52,105 nt of DNA, taken from positions 116,946 to 169,050 of the forward strand of contig DATGHL010000030.1 in NCBI GenBank assembly GCA_035308025.1, written 5' to 3'. The DNA is from Candidatus Binataceae bacterium (lineage in GTDB: Bacteria > Desulfobacterota > Binatia > Binatales > Binataceae). Of this stretch, positions 17,658 through 26,868 are shown piece after piece. Numbering within the stretch: the stretch's first letter is position 1; every line of letters starts with the position of its first letter. Both the position numbers and the translations under genes were made by a program. The notes under the pieces were generated by a model, which made no database searches, was not told the origin of the DNA, and worked only from the letters and a program-made list of their open reading frames with translations.

Positions 17658-18989
17658 TCAGATCTGATCGCTGACTTTGTCCTCGCGCTGGTCCGGCGCC
17701 TCGCGCTGCGACAGGGGCGTCCATTTCCGCAAAACCTCACCGACATAGATCTGGCGCGGGCGCGCGATCTTCTGTTCGGAATCGCGAATCATCTCGGCCC
17801 ACTGCGCCATCCAACCTGAGGTGCGGGGAATCGCGAACAGCACCGGGAACATGGTCATCGGAAGACCCATCGCCTGGTAGGTCACGCCGGTGTAGAAATC
17901 GACGTTGGGATAGAGCCGGCGCGAAACGAAATAGTCGTCTTCCAGCGCGATCCGTTCGAGCTCGAGCGAGATATCGATGAGCGGGTTGCGGCCCATCACG
18001 TCGAACACTTCGTAGGCGATACGCTTGACGATCTTGGCCCGCGGATCATAGCTCTTGTACACCCGATGACCGAAGCCCATCAGGCGGCGTTCACCCTTTT
18101 TCACGCCCCTGATGAAGTCGGGCACGTTCTTGGGCGAACCGATATCGATCAGCATCCGGATGACGGCTTCATTGGCGCCGCCATGCAGCGGACCATAGAG
18201 CGCTGCGGTGGCCGCGGCGACGGCCGAGTAGGGGTCCACCTGCGAACTGCCGACCGCGCGCATCGCGTTAGTCGAGCAATTCTGCTCGTGATCGGCGTGC
18301 AGAATAAACAGGATGTCGAGCGCCTTTTCGAGTGTCGGGTTGGGCTTGTAGTTGGTTTCGGTCATGCGAAAGAGCATCGCGAGGAAATTGCCGGTGTAGC
18401 TCAGTTCGTTGTCGGGATAGACGTAGGGCAGGCCCCGCGTGTGGCGATAGGCGAAGGCCGCGAGCGTCGGCAGCTTGCCGATCAGGCGGCGCGTCTGCAG
18501 GCGGCGCGATTCCAGATCGTTAACCTGCGCGGCCTCGGGATAGAAGGTCGAAAGCGCGCCGATCGTGCCCACCAGCATCCCCATCGGATGGGCGTCGTAG
18601 CGGAAGCCCTCCATGAACTTCTTGATGTTCTCATGGACCATCGTATGGGTCTTGATGTTCTGCTCCCACGCCGCGTAGTGCTTGGCGTCAGGCAGCTCGC
18701 CCTTGACGATCAGATAGGCGACTTCAAGGTAATTGCTGTGCTCGGCGAGATCCTCGATCGGAAAACCCCGATAGCGCAGGATGCCCTTGTCGCCGTCGAT
18801 AAAAGTGACGCGACTGCGGCAGGAGGCGGTGTTGGTGAAGGCCGGATCATAGGACATCAGGCCGAAGTCGTCAGGCCCGGTTTTGATATCGCGCAGGGCC
18901 GCGGCGCGGATCACGCCGCCGGCCTCGACCGGAACCTCGTAGCTCTTGCCGGTGCGATTGTCGGTAATCGTCAGTGTGTCCTTGGCCAT
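17658..18989 (-). CDS. gltA: Citrate synthase
   Basis: 443 residues, type II hexameric bacterial form. Condenses acetyl-CoA and oxaloacetate. Conserved features: the N-terminal beta domain AKDTLTITDNRTGKSYEV, FIDGDKGILRYRGFPIEDLA, HADHEQNCSTNAMRAVGSS, the His in YGPLHGGANEAVIRML, and the catalytic GFGHRVYKSYDPRA. ATG at 18989 follows GGGGAGGACC. A long upstream AT-rich leader with a candidate promoter lies on the divergent side. Confidence 0.95.
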   Translation of the reverse strand: MAKDTLTITDNRTGKSYEVPVEAGGVIRAAALRDIKTGPDDFGLMSYDPAFTNTASCRSRVTFIDGDKGILRYRGFPIEDLAEHSNYLEVAYLIVKGELPDAKHYAAWEQNIKTHTMVHENIKKFMEGFRYDAHPMGMLVGTIGALSTFYPEAAQVNDLESRRLQTRRLIGKLPTLAAFAYRHTRGLPYVYPDNELSYTGNFLAMLFRMTETNYKPNPTLEKALDILFILHADHEQNCSTNAMRAVGSSQVDPYSAVAAATAALYGPLHGGANEAVIRMLIDIGSPKNVPDFIRGVKKGERRLMGFGHRVYKSYDPRAKIVKRIAYEVFDVMGRNPLIDISLELERIALEDDYFVSRRLYPNVDFYTGVTYQAMGLPMTMFPVLFAIPRTSGWMAQWAEMIRDSEQKIARPRQIYVGEVLRKWTPLSQREAPDQREDKVSDQI

Positions 18990-19084
18990 CGATGGGTCCT
19001 CCCCGGTTGCGGCGCTTATTGTCAGGCGGCGCGCCGGCAGTTTAAACGTTCAACATACATCCAGATTTCATCAACATATATGCA

Positions 19085-19113
19085 GTTATATAATTTTTCT
19101 CCGCACGATGCAA
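19085..19113 (-). promoter_or_regulatory. Candidate sigma-70 promoter for gltA
   Basis: On the minus strand TTGCAT (19113-19108) and TATAAC (19090-19085) have a 17-base spacer, in an AT-rich gap about 95 bases before the gltA start. Good match to the consensus by eye. Confidence 0.5.
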
Positions 19114-19215
19114 ACGAATGCCGCAGATTTCGCGCAACTCGCATCGGATGCAGCGTGCTGACATTCTACTGCGAACGCAAGGTCAGGCAGATTACCCAAA
19201 TGCAGGTTACTCTGG

Positions 19216-19857
19216 ATGATTGACAAGCTCATAACCGCAATGTCGGCCTGGATCGTCGGGCTGATCGCGAGCCTCGGCTACGGCGGCGTGCTCATCCTGA
19301 TGGCGATCGAGAGCGCGTGCATCCCGCTGCCGTCGGAGGTAACGATGCCGTTTGCCGGTTACCTGGTTGCAAGCGGGCGCTTCAATCTGCAATTGGTCGC
19401 GCTGGCGGGGGCGAGTGGATGCCTGCTCGGGTCATACGCGGCGTATTACCTCGGCGCGAGCGGCGGCCGCTGGTTCCTCGAGCGTTACGGACGCTACCTG
19501 CTGATTGCTCCGCACGAACTCGAAATCGCCGACCGGTTCTTCGCGCGCTGGGGCGGGGCGACGGTTTTCTGGAGCCGTCTACTGCCGGTGGTGCGGACTT
19601 TTATCGCGTTCCCGGCGGGCGTCGCGCGGATGCGCCTTTTGCCCTTCACGCTCTACACGCTCGCGGGTTCGTATCTCTGGTGCCTCGCGCTGGCCTACGC
19701 CGGGATGGAACTTGGCGCGCACTGGAAGGCGCTTGGACCTTACTTCCATCGCTTCGACGGTGTAATCGGTTTCGCCGTCTTGGTCGGCGCGGCACTCCTG
19801 CTGTACAACCGAATCAAACGTTCGCCGCTCGCGCGCGAAACGTCCGCGGCGAAGTAG
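19216..19857 (+). CDS. DedA / VTT-domain membrane protein
   Basis: 213 residues. GGVLILMAIESACIPLPSEVTMPFAGYL (E and PLPSE), GSYAAYYLGASGGRWFLERYG, FFARWGGATVFWSRLLPVVRTFIAFPAGVARM (R..P..R....PAG) and a C-terminal hydrophobic helix place it in the DedA family (undecaprenyl-phosphate/phospholipid scramblase- or transporter-like). Four to five membrane helices. Followed at 32 bases by the LLM gene. Confidence 0.88.
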   Translation: MIDKLITAMSAWIVGLIASLGYGGVLILMAIESACIPLPSEVTMPFAGYLVASGRFNLQLVALAGASGCLLGSYAAYYLGASGGRWFLERYGRYLLIAPHELEIADRFFARWGGATVFWSRLLPVVRTFIAFPAGVARMRLLPFTLYTLAGSYLWCLALAYAGMELGAHWKALGPYFHRFDGVIGFAVLVGAALLLYNRIKRSPLARETSAAK

Positions 19858-19889
19858 TCGCGCCTTTATCGCGATATGAGGAGAAGACC

Positions 19890-20912
19890 ATGGATAACGG
19901 CAAGCGCAAACTCAGCTTCGGGCTCTGGTATGACTTCCGCAATCCGGTGCAATGGCGGCGCAGTGACAAGGAGATCTACGATGCGATAATCGATCAGGTC
20001 GCGTGGGCCGAAACGATCGGGTACGACGACGTCTGGCTGACCGAGCATCATTTCGTCGATGACGGTCACGCCCCCTCACCGCTTATCCTCGCCGCCGCGC
20101 TCGCGATGCGCACGAAGAAGATTCGGATCGGCACTTCGGTGCTGCTGCTGCCGCTCTATGATCCAGTGCGCGTAGCCGAGGATGGCGCGACGATCGATCT
20201 CTTGTCGGGCGGGCGCTTCGAGTTGGGCGTCGGCGTCGGTTACCGGCGCGAGGAATTCGACGGCCTCGGGATTGCGCATTCGGCGCGCGGCGCCCGCGCC
20301 AACGAGGGTCTCGAGATCATTCGGCGGCTGTGGGAGGGCGAAAGCGTCACCTTCAAGAGCAAGCACTTCAACGTCACGAACGCGCGAATCTCGCCGTTGC
20401 CGCTGCAGAAGCCGCGTCCGCCGATCTGGGTGGGCGGTTTCGCCAAGGCCTCGGCGCGCCGCGCCGCGCGCCTCGGCGACGGCTATATCGGCACCGGCGA
20501 CATGCGCGAGATCTATCGGATGTACGTCGAGGAGCTGCGCGTGGCGGGCAAGAATCCCGAGCAAGGGCGAGTCGCCGGCGGCCTCTTCTGGCTGGTCGTC
20601 GCCAACGATCCCGAGAAAGCGTGGGCCGCGATCGCGCCGCACGTGCAATTCCAGATCAATGTCTATGCGGACTGGCTCAAGAAAGCCGGACAGGAACTCT
20701 TCCCGCCGATGCCCAATCTCGAAGCGCTCAAGGCCAGCGGCATGCTGCAGGTGCTGACGCCCGAAGCCGCGATCAAAACGATCAGCGATTACGCCGCGAC
20801 AGTACCAATCGAGCGCTTCTACAGCTGGACCATCCCTCCCGGCTTTCCGGTGCGCAATATGGACGAGCACCTCGAACTGATGGCGACCAAGGTCATGCCG
20901 CACTTTCGCTAG
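19890..20912 (+). CDS. LLM-class flavin-dependent oxidoreductase (luciferase-like)
   Basis: About 340 residues from ATG at 19890, preceded by GAGGAGAAG. A longer frame upstream is a shadow of dedA. KLSFGLWYDFRNP, WAETIGYDDVWLTEHHF, RIGTSVLLLPLYDPVRVAEDGATIDLLSGGRFELGVGVGYR are characteristic of bacterial luciferase-like monooxygenases using FMN or F420. PIWVGGF near 175 is also typical. Substrate unknown. Lies directly before the tandem MetE-like genes. Confidence 0.85.
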   Translation: MDNGKRKLSFGLWYDFRNPVQWRRSDKEIYDAIIDQVAWAETIGYDDVWLTEHHFVDDGHAPSPLILAAALAMRTKKIRIGTSVLLLPLYDPVRVAEDGATIDLLSGGRFELGVGVGYRREEFDGLGIAHSARGARANEGLEIIRRLWEGESVTFKSKHFNVTNARISPLPLQKPRPPIWVGGFAKASARRAARLGDGYIGTGDMREIYRMYVEELRVAGKNPEQGRVAGGLFWLVVANDPEKAWAAIAPHVQFQINVYADWLKKAGQELFPPMPNLEALKASGMLQVLTPEAAIKTISDYAATVPIERFYSWTIPPGFPVRNMDEHLELMATKVMPHFR

Positions 20913-20986
20913 AACCTTCGCACGGCCTTTGGCGCTGCGAGCGGGAGTGCGCTAAGGTCGGGCGGTCCCGAAAAAGGAGGCCGCCG

Positions 20987-22177
20987 ATGAAGCGCAGCAC
21001 TGAACGCATCCTGACGACCCATACCGGAAGCCTGCCGCGGCCCGCCGATCTGCTGCCGCTGCTGCGCCAGAAAGATAATGACGAATTGAAGGACGCCGAG
21101 GCGCTCGCCGCGAAGGTCAGAAGTGCAGTCATGGCGACCGTGCGCCGCCAGCTCGAGGCCGGGCTCGACATCGTCAACGACGGCGAGATGAGCAAGCCGT
21201 CTTACGCCACCTACGTCAAGGACCGGATGAGCGGTTTCGATGGGAGCGAACGAAGCGCACCGATTCGCGGCGCCGACTTTTTGGAGTTCCCGGATTTCGC
21301 GCGCGCCAGCGCGGGCGGGATGGGTGCCGCGGGCGTGCACATGAAACGGCCCGCCTGCACCGGACCGATCGCCTATCGCGACCAAGAAGCCTTGCGAGCT
21401 GATCTCGAGAATCTCAAAGCCGCTATCGGCAGCGCCCGGGGGGCGGCGGAGTCTGCGACGCGCGGCCAAGGTCCAGCCGAAAGTTTCATGAGCGCGGCCT
21501 CACCCGGCGTCGTCAGTTTCTTCCTCAGCAACAAATACTATCCCTCGCACGAAGCTTACCTGCGGGCGATCGCCGAGGCGATCCGGGTCGAATACGAGGC
21601 CATCTGCGCCGCGGGCTTCGTGCTCCAGGTCGATTGCCCCGACTTCGCGATGAGCCGCCACGTCCACTATAAGGATTTGAGCCTGGCCGAATTTCGCAAG
21701 ACGATCGAGCTCCATGTCGACGCGCTCAACCACGCGCTCGCCAACCTGCCGCCGGATCGTGTGCGGGTCCATCTGTGCTGGGGCAACTACCAGGGACCGC
21801 ATAATCACGACGTGCCGCTGCGCGATATCATCGACATTGTTTTCAAGACTCGGGCGCAGGCGATCTCGTACGAGGCGTCCAATCCGCGCCACGAGCACGA
21901 ATGGACCGTCTTCAAAAACGTTAAGCTGCCCGACGGCAAAATTCTGATCCCCGGTGTGATCGATTCGGTGACCAACTTCGTTGAGCATCCCGAGGTGGTG
22001 GCGCAGCGGATCGGCAATGTCGCGCGCATGGTCGGCCGCGAGAATGTGATTGCCGGCACCGATTGCGGTTTCGGTACGATCGCAGGAGCGTCGGCGGTTG
22101 ACGGCGAAGTGGCGTGGGCCAAAATGAGGTCGCTGACTGAAGGCGCGCGCCTTGCCTCACAGGAGTTGTGGGGATAG
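20987..22177 (+). CDS. Cobalamin-independent methionine synthase-like protein (copy 1)
   Basis: 396 residues from ATG at 20987 with an ideal AAAGGAGG site. Shares the C-terminal catalytic fold of MetE, the uroporphyrinogen-decarboxylase/MetE superfamily: ILTTHTGSLPRP, FMSAASPGVVSFFL, VLQVDCPDFAMSRH, the zinc pair RVHLCWGNYQGPHNHDVPL (H-x-C), and a distant Cys in AGTDCGFGTIAG. Lone MetE-C-like proteins act on methionine, coenzyme M (epoxyalkane:CoM transferase) or other thiols; this one lacks the MetE N-terminal half, so homocysteine methylation with folate is not assured. Close paralog of the next gene. Confidence 0.82.
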   Translation: MKRSTERILTTHTGSLPRPADLLPLLRQKDNDELKDAEALAAKVRSAVMATVRRQLEAGLDIVNDGEMSKPSYATYVKDRMSGFDGSERSAPIRGADFLEFPDFARASAGGMGAAGVHMKRPACTGPIAYRDQEALRADLENLKAAIGSARGAAESATRGQGPAESFMSAASPGVVSFFLSNKYYPSHEAYLRAIAEAIRVEYEAICAAGFVLQVDCPDFAMSRHVHYKDLSLAEFRKTIELHVDALNHALANLPPDRVRVHLCWGNYQGPHNHDVPLRDIIDIVFKTRAQAISYEASNPRHEHEWTVFKNVKLPDGKILIPGVIDSVTNFVEHPEVVAQRIGNVARMVGRENVIAGTDCGFGTIAGASAVDGEVAWAKMRSLTEGARLASQELWG

Positions 22178-22213
22178 CCCGAATTGACGCATCCAAGGGA
22201 AGGAGCCCTTGTC

Positions 22214-23359
22214 ATGAAACGCAGCAGCGAACGCATTCTCACGACTCATACCGGCAGCCTGCCGCGGCCCGACGCCCTGATGCCCCTGATCGAGCAAAAG
22301 GATTCAGGCACGCTGCGCGACAAGGCCGCCTTCGACGCGGCGGTGAAGTCCGCCGTCGGCGAGATCGTGCACCAGCAGACCGCGAACGGTGTCGATATCG
22401 TCAACGATGGTGAAGTCGACAAACCGTCGTATGCGACCTACCCGAAGGATCGCTTGAGCGGCTTTGGTGGTGTGGTGGAGGATTTTTTCTCGATCGGCGA
22501 TCTGGTCGATTACCCGGAATACGGCGAGCGTTTTTTTGCCGGCACGACGGTCAGCCGCCTCAAACGGTCCGCCTGTGACGGCCCCGTGGCCTATCGCGAT
22601 CGCGCCGGACTCGAGACCGAGATCGCCAATTTGAAGGCGGCGGTGGCGCAGGCCAAGCCCGCCGAAGCCTTTATGAGTGCCGCCTCGCCCGGAGTGATCT
22701 CGATCTTCCTGCCCAATCGCCACTACAAAACGCACGAGGCCTATCTGACCGCGCTGGCCGACGCGATGAAGGTCGAATACGCGGCGATTCATCAGGCGGG
22801 ATTCGTTTTGCAAGTCGATTGCCCGGACCTCGCGATGGGCCGCCATATCCAGTTTCCCGACGCCTCGCTGGCGGAGTTCCGCAAGAATATCGAACTGCAT
22901 GTCGAGACCTTGAATCACGCCCTGAGCGGCATCCCCGAAGATCGCGTCCGGCTCCATTTATGCTGGGGCAACTATGAAGGCCCGCATCATCGCGACGTCC
23001 CGCTGCGGGATATTCTGGATATCGTTTTGAAGGCCCACGCTGCTGGAATCTCCTACGAAGCGTCGAACCCGCGTCACGAGCACGAATGGGCGGTCTTCAA
23101 GGATGTCAAGCTGCCGGCGGGCAAGGTTTTGATTCCGGGCGTGATCGATTCGGTCAGCAACTTTATCGAGCATCCGGAGCTGGTCGCCCAACGCATCTGC
23201 AACGTCGCGCGGCTGGTCGGGCGCGAGAACGTTATCGCCGGGACCGACTGCGGCTTCGCCACGTTCGCCGGCTTTCATACAGTCGATCCGAAAATCACCT
23301 GGGCCAAGTTCGCGGCAATGGCGGAGGGCGCGAGACTGGCGTCGAAAGAACTTTGGTGA
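22214..23359 (+). CDS. Cobalamin-independent methionine synthase-like protein (copy 2)
   Basis: 381 residues from ATG at 22214 (GGGAAGGAGC upstream). Shares the same landmarks with the preceding gene, including KRSSERILTTHTGSLPRP, VDIVNDGEVDKPSYATY, VLQVDCPDLAMGRH, RLHLCWGNYEGPHHRDVPL and GTDCGFATFAG. The zinc-type H-x-C ... C set is intact. It is shorter and lacks a Gly/Ala insertion after GSAR seen in copy 1. The 36-base gap and separate ribosome site suggest co-transcription. See finding on the pair. Confidence 0.82.
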   Translation: MKRSSERILTTHTGSLPRPDALMPLIEQKDSGTLRDKAAFDAAVKSAVGEIVHQQTANGVDIVNDGEVDKPSYATYPKDRLSGFGGVVEDFFSIGDLVDYPEYGERFFAGTTVSRLKRSACDGPVAYRDRAGLETEIANLKAAVAQAKPAEAFMSAASPGVISIFLPNRHYKTHEAYLTALADAMKVEYAAIHQAGFVLQVDCPDLAMGRHIQFPDASLAEFRKNIELHVETLNHALSGIPEDRVRLHLCWGNYEGPHHRDVPLRDILDIVLKAHAAGISYEASNPRHEHEWAVFKDVKLPAGKVLIPGVIDSVSNFIEHPELVAQRICNVARLVGRENVIAGTDCGFATFAGFHTVDPKITWAKFAAMAEGARLASKELW

Positions 23360-23399
23360 GAGCCGATTAAACGCGGCGCGCGTCTAGGATACGGTCGCA

Positions 23400-23434
23400 A
23401 CAAGAGCGGCGGAGCGCAGCTCCGCCGCTCTTGT
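23400..23434. terminator. Bidirectional hairpin terminator
   Basis: ACAAGAGCGGCGGAGC (23400-23415) and its perfect complement (23419-23434) give a 16-bp stem with a 3-base GCA loop, followed by CTTTAA. It lies between convergent genes and can serve both, although the T-run is short on both sides. Confidence 0.6.
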
Positions 23435-23440
23435 CTTTAA

Positions 23441-23463
23441 GGTCACGCCGCGATGGCGTGACC
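23441..23463. terminator. Second hairpin next to the terminator
   Basis: GGTCACGCC (23441-23449) and GGCGTGACC (23455-23463) form a 9-bp stem with loop GCGAT, just before the stop of the convergent phosphoesterase gene. No T-run; possibly part of one structured terminator with the 23400 hairpin. Confidence 0.4.
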
Positions 23464-23471
23464 TTCCTGTC

Positions 23472-25382
23472 TCAGGATGGGAACCTGAACATGTCCATCA
23501 AATCGCCAATCGCGGGTGCATTGGTCGGCGCGTACGAGCCGGCCGCCTGCGTTGGATTCGGCAAGTTGTCGCGGCTCGAAGGAGAGATCGTCGGAACCGC
23601 CCAGTTCGCCTCGACAAACTTGGCGAAGGAGACGTGGTCGGCGTACGAATGCGCCATGCCGACGCCCTTAGAGAACGGGGAGACCGCAAGCATCGGGATG
23701 CGCGTGCCATCGCCAAACGCATCGATCGGCTGGACGTAACCGGAATCGTAGTAGCCGCCGCCCTCGTCGACCGTGATCAGTATCGCGGTGTCGCCCCACA
23801 GCGCCGGGTTGGCCTTAACGTTGTCGATGATCTTTTTCGTGAAGCCCTCGAATAGCTCAAACTTCGAGGACGCCGGATGGCCGTCGAGGTAGCCGTCGGG
23901 CTTGACGATCGAGACCGAAGGCAATTTGCCCTTGCGGATGTCTTCATACAGATTCTGGATGTCCTGGTTGTTCGCCCGCAGCCTGGGATTGGTCATGATC
24001 TGCGTCGAGTAGAGGAAGGGATCGCAGATGTTGCAAAAGCTGCTCGCCTCGCCGGTCTCGGCGCCCTTCGCCCAGCCCTCGCCGTAGTACTTCCAGGAGA
24101 TTCCATGCGCCGTCAGCAGCGTACCGATGTTTTTCTGCTGGGTCGGCGGAATCGTGTAATCGGTCGGGCCGAGCGGAGCCGGAGTTCCGTTGCCGAGATA
24201 ACCAGGATTGTAATTGTTGACCAGGTAATAGGCGCCCTTCGCGCAGTCCCGCCAGGTTTTGTACGGCAGCGAGTTCAAGTAGCTGGTGACTGAGGAAACC
24301 CCCGGCTGCGTCGAGTCGGCGCAATTGATATACGAGCCGCCGCCGTAGCCGTCCTGCGTGTAATAGTTATTGGTGCCAGCCTGCGGATCAGGGTTCTCGA
24401 TCTGGTTGGCCGGCGGGGTGGCGGGATTGCCGTTGCTGTCTGCGTAAAAGACCCCCTGGCCGTAGCCGATCGCGAGGTGATTGGCGCCGGTGCCGCCCTC
24501 AATCGCCTGATGATAGTTGTCGCTCAGTGCGTACTGATGAGCCAGGGTATCGAAATAGCTCTCATCGCCAGCCGCGACGTTGTAGAAGCCCATCGCGATC
24601 GAGCCTTCGTTGGTGGTCTCGTCGGTAAACGGCACCGGCTGCGGATTGCCGTTGCTGCCGGCGCCGATCGTATCCTCGACCCAAGGGAACAAATCTTCCT
24701 GGCAGCCACTGGGGTTAGCCGCCGTCGCTTTGGTGATATCGCAGTCGAGCTGCTGCCACATCTGGAAGAAGCGATGGACCGGGCTGCCCGCGTAATCGTC
24801 ATACGTAATGAAGTGCGTTATATCGAATGGTCCGTTCGGCAGGTCCTGCGGCGACGCGCCGAAACGGGTATCGATCGAGTGGCTTGGGAGGCCGCTGCCG
24901 CCCGTGGTCAATTCCACGTAATCGGCTAATTGGAGCGCGGGTTCGACGGCTTCCGCCGCAGCGACCGTGCTGAACAATGGAGCGGTCGGCGTGCCGTCGG
25001 TATTGACGTCGGGCAGGACGCTGTACACCGAGGTCTTGGCCGGGTTGATCGAATACGTGGTGGTGTCGCTCGCCTGCCATTGCTGCGCGAGGCTGAAATT
25101 GGGGCCGGGTGAACCGTCCGCGTTCACGATACCTTTGGAGAGCAGATTCGAGACCGTCTGGCCGGCCTTCGGCACGAAGGTGCCGAAAACATGATCAAAC
25201 GTGCGGTTCTCCCCGATAATCAGCACGACGTGCTTGATTGGCGTGGTGGTGGTGACCGCTTCGGGATTCGCGGGTTTGTCCGCCGAACCGGCATGCGCAG
25301 CGCCGGCGGCGAATACGGCCATCGAGGCGCTTGCTGACGCAAGCGCTATCCATAGCCAACTCCTGGTTTTCCTATGCTCCAT
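23472..25382 (-). CDS. Exported alkaline-phosphatase-superfamily phosphoesterase (phospholipase C / AcpA type)
   Basis: 636 residues from ATG at 25382, after AGGAGGAGG. The open frame extends 180 bases upstream without a better start. Signal peptide ends at AAGAAHAGS. HVVLIIGENRTFDHVFG is the conserved opening of PF04185-type phosphoesterases; VTVDEGGGYYDSGYV..GDGTRIPMLAVSPF carries later metal residues, and HVSFAKFVEANWAVP closes the fold. Hydrolyses phosphate esters (phospholipid or other) in the periplasm; the substrate is unknown. Confidence 0.88.
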   Translation of the reverse strand: MEHRKTRSWLWIALASASASMAVFAAGAAHAGSADKPANPEAVTTTTPIKHVVLIIGENRTFDHVFGTFVPKAGQTVSNLLSKGIVNADGSPGPNFSLAQQWQASDTTTYSINPAKTSVYSVLPDVNTDGTPTAPLFSTVAAAEAVEPALQLADYVELTTGGSGLPSHSIDTRFGASPQDLPNGPFDITHFITYDDYAGSPVHRFFQMWQQLDCDITKATAANPSGCQEDLFPWVEDTIGAGSNGNPQPVPFTDETTNEGSIAMGFYNVAAGDESYFDTLAHQYALSDNYHQAIEGGTGANHLAIGYGQGVFYADSNGNPATPPANQIENPDPQAGTNNYYTQDGYGGGSYINCADSTQPGVSSVTSYLNSLPYKTWRDCAKGAYYLVNNYNPGYLGNGTPAPLGPTDYTIPPTQQKNIGTLLTAHGISWKYYGEGWAKGAETGEASSFCNICDPFLYSTQIMTNPRLRANNQDIQNLYEDIRKGKLPSVSIVKPDGYLDGHPASSKFELFEGFTKKIIDNVKANPALWGDTAILITVDEGGGYYDSGYVQPIDAFGDGTRIPMLAVSPFSKGVGMAHSYADHVSFAKFVEANWAVPTISPSSRDNLPNPTQAAGSYAPTNAPAIGDLMDMFRFPS

Positions 25383-25564
25383 CGCTGTCCTCCTCCTGTA
25401 ATTGGGACCCCGCCATAGGTAGCCGAGGAAGGTTGCGCAACGGTGAACGTCGCGCGGACAGTCGGCGAACATTTGGTTGCAGGGGAGTTTCTGCAAGGTT
25501 GATTCTGCGTAACCGGCGAGCCGATTGTCTGACCGCACGTCCCGCCGATAGACTCGATCCATAA

Positions 25565-26053
25565 ATGGCGCGCGAAAAAGCCCAACGGCCGTCCGCCGAC
25601 GGCTACGATCTCATCGTCGATAACCGCAAGGCGCGGCACGACTTCTTTATCGAGGAAGCGCTCGAGGCCGGGATGGCGCTGACCGGCACCGAGGTTAAAT
25701 CGCTGCGCGGTCATCGGGCCAATTTGCGCGACAGTTATGCGCGGGTCAAAAACGGGGAGATGTTTCTGCACGGCGTGCATATCGGCGCCTACGCGCCGGC
25801 AGGCCAATTCAGCCATCAGGAGACCCGGCCGCGGAAACTGTTACTGCATCGGCGCGAGATCGAGAGGCTATGGGGACGCGTGCGCGAACGCGGCTATTCG
25901 CTCGTCCCGTTGAAACTCTACTTCAAGAAAGGCCGCGCGAAAGTCGAGATCGGGCTGGCCAAGGGCAAGAAGCTGTACGATAAGCGTGAAGCGATCGCGC
26001 GCAAATCGACGGAGCGTGAGATGCAACGCGCCATCAAGACGCGCAGCCGCTAG
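25565..26053 (+). CDS. smpB: SsrA-binding protein SmpB
   Basis: 162 residues, typical. Small basic OB-fold protein that brings tmRNA to stalled ribosomes. DNRKARHDFFIEEALEAGMALTGTEVKSLR, ANLRDSYARVKNGEMFLHGVHI and the C-terminal LAKGKKLYDKREAIARK with basic tail are unmistakable. Start at 25565 is 3 bases after the phosphoesterase-side promoter region. No ssrA (tmRNA) is visible next to it. Confidence 0.96.
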   Translation: MAREKAQRPSADGYDLIVDNRKARHDFFIEEALEAGMALTGTEVKSLRGHRANLRDSYARVKNGEMFLHGVHIGAYAPAGQFSHQETRPRKLLLHRREIERLWGRVRERGYSLVPLKLYFKKGRAKVEIGLAKGKKLYDKREAIARKSTEREMQRAIKTRSR

Positions 26054-26061
26054 GCAGGCGC

Positions 26062-26868
26062 TCAGCCCATCGGCGCAGCGTTAGCAGGCGAAGCGGGCAC
26101 GATTGGCCGGCGCAAGTCGGCGACGAATTCCTCCAGCTCCTCTTTATTCAGACTCGAAGCCGCCCAATAGGTCATTCCGCCTGCGGTCCAATGCGCGAGG
26201 TTATAGCCGTCGTGCGTTTCGAGCGTTACCGGCGTCTCGCCGCCACTTGGTTGCGGCCATACGAAGACGTTGATCACATGCGCCCGGCGCTTATAGACGA
26301 TCGCCGCCACCGGCCTATTGCCAAGATAATCGAGCCGCCCTCCGACAAGCTTGAAGCCCTGCGGAGTGAGGTCCTCGACGACCGGAGAAAAATCGAGTTT
26401 GCCCTCGAACCACGGCTTGACCGTATGCTGATCCGTGGAAATCACGTCAGTCAGATGATCAACCATCAGTGAGCGGACATGGTCGGCTACGACCTCACGC
26501 GCGATTTCCTCAGGCCCGGAGCCGCCGGCAAAAAAGCCGCCCTTAAACAGGATGACTATAAGAGCGACGGCCGCAGCCGCCGTGAGCAAGCCCCACTCGA
26601 CGCGCGGTAAGGAGAAGCGCTGCCGATGAGCGGTGCCGCCACGAGCCTGCGCCATCGCGCGGATCCGATTCTCGAGGCGCGCTGGAGCCTCGTATCGATA
26701 CGCCCCTTCGCTGATTCCCGCGCTGAGCGCCCGCACGGCCGCCGCCTCCGCGGCGCAGGCCGCGCAGCCGCCCAGGTGCTCCTCGATCTCGAGGCTGCGC
26801 GACAAATCGAGCTCACCATCGATATACGGATGGATCAGCACGCGGGCCTCCGCACAGGTCATCGTCAC
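26062..26868 (-). CDS. Anti-sigma factor with zinc-finger (zf-HC2/ZAS) domain
   Basis: 268 residues (GTG at 26868; ATG at 26862 possible). The N-terminal ZAS motif is visible: TCAEARVLIHPYIDGEL then HLGGCAAC (H-x3-C-x2-C at 31-38). A transmembrane helix lies at about 92-109 (WGLLTAAAAVALIVILF). The C-terminal, outside part is unlike known receptors. It overlaps the sigma stop by four bases. The family holds the cognate ECF sigma factor inactive until a signal reaches it; the trigger is unknown. An HC-type zinc site often senses redox, but this is inference. Confidence 0.85.
   Translation of the reverse strand: MTMTCAEARVLIHPYIDGELDLSRSLEIEEHLGGCAACAAEAAAVRALSAGISEGAYRYEAPARLENRIRAMAQARGGTAHRQRFSLPRVEWGLLTAAAAVALIVILFKGGFFAGGSGPEEIAREVVADHVRSLMVDHLTDVISTDQHTVKPWFEGKLDFSPVVEDLTPQGFKLVGGRLDYLGNRPVAAIVYKRRAHVINVFVWPQPSGGETPVTLETHDGYNLAHWTAGGMTYWAASSLNKEELEEFVADLRRPIVPASPANAAPMG

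Noticed and set aside
19317..19889. 5' extension of the LLM frame
   Set aside because: Overlaps dedA in another frame, Arg-rich composition; the gene starts at the ATG at 19890 with GAGGAGAAG ahead.
20330..20986. 5' extension of the first MetE-like frame
   Set aside because: Runs through the LLM gene; the ATG at 20987 has AAAGGAGG and matches family start.
26054..26061. Possible ssrA (tmRNA) next to smpB
   Set aside because: No room: the next gene begins within 10 bases, and no tag-like reading frame was seen nearby.
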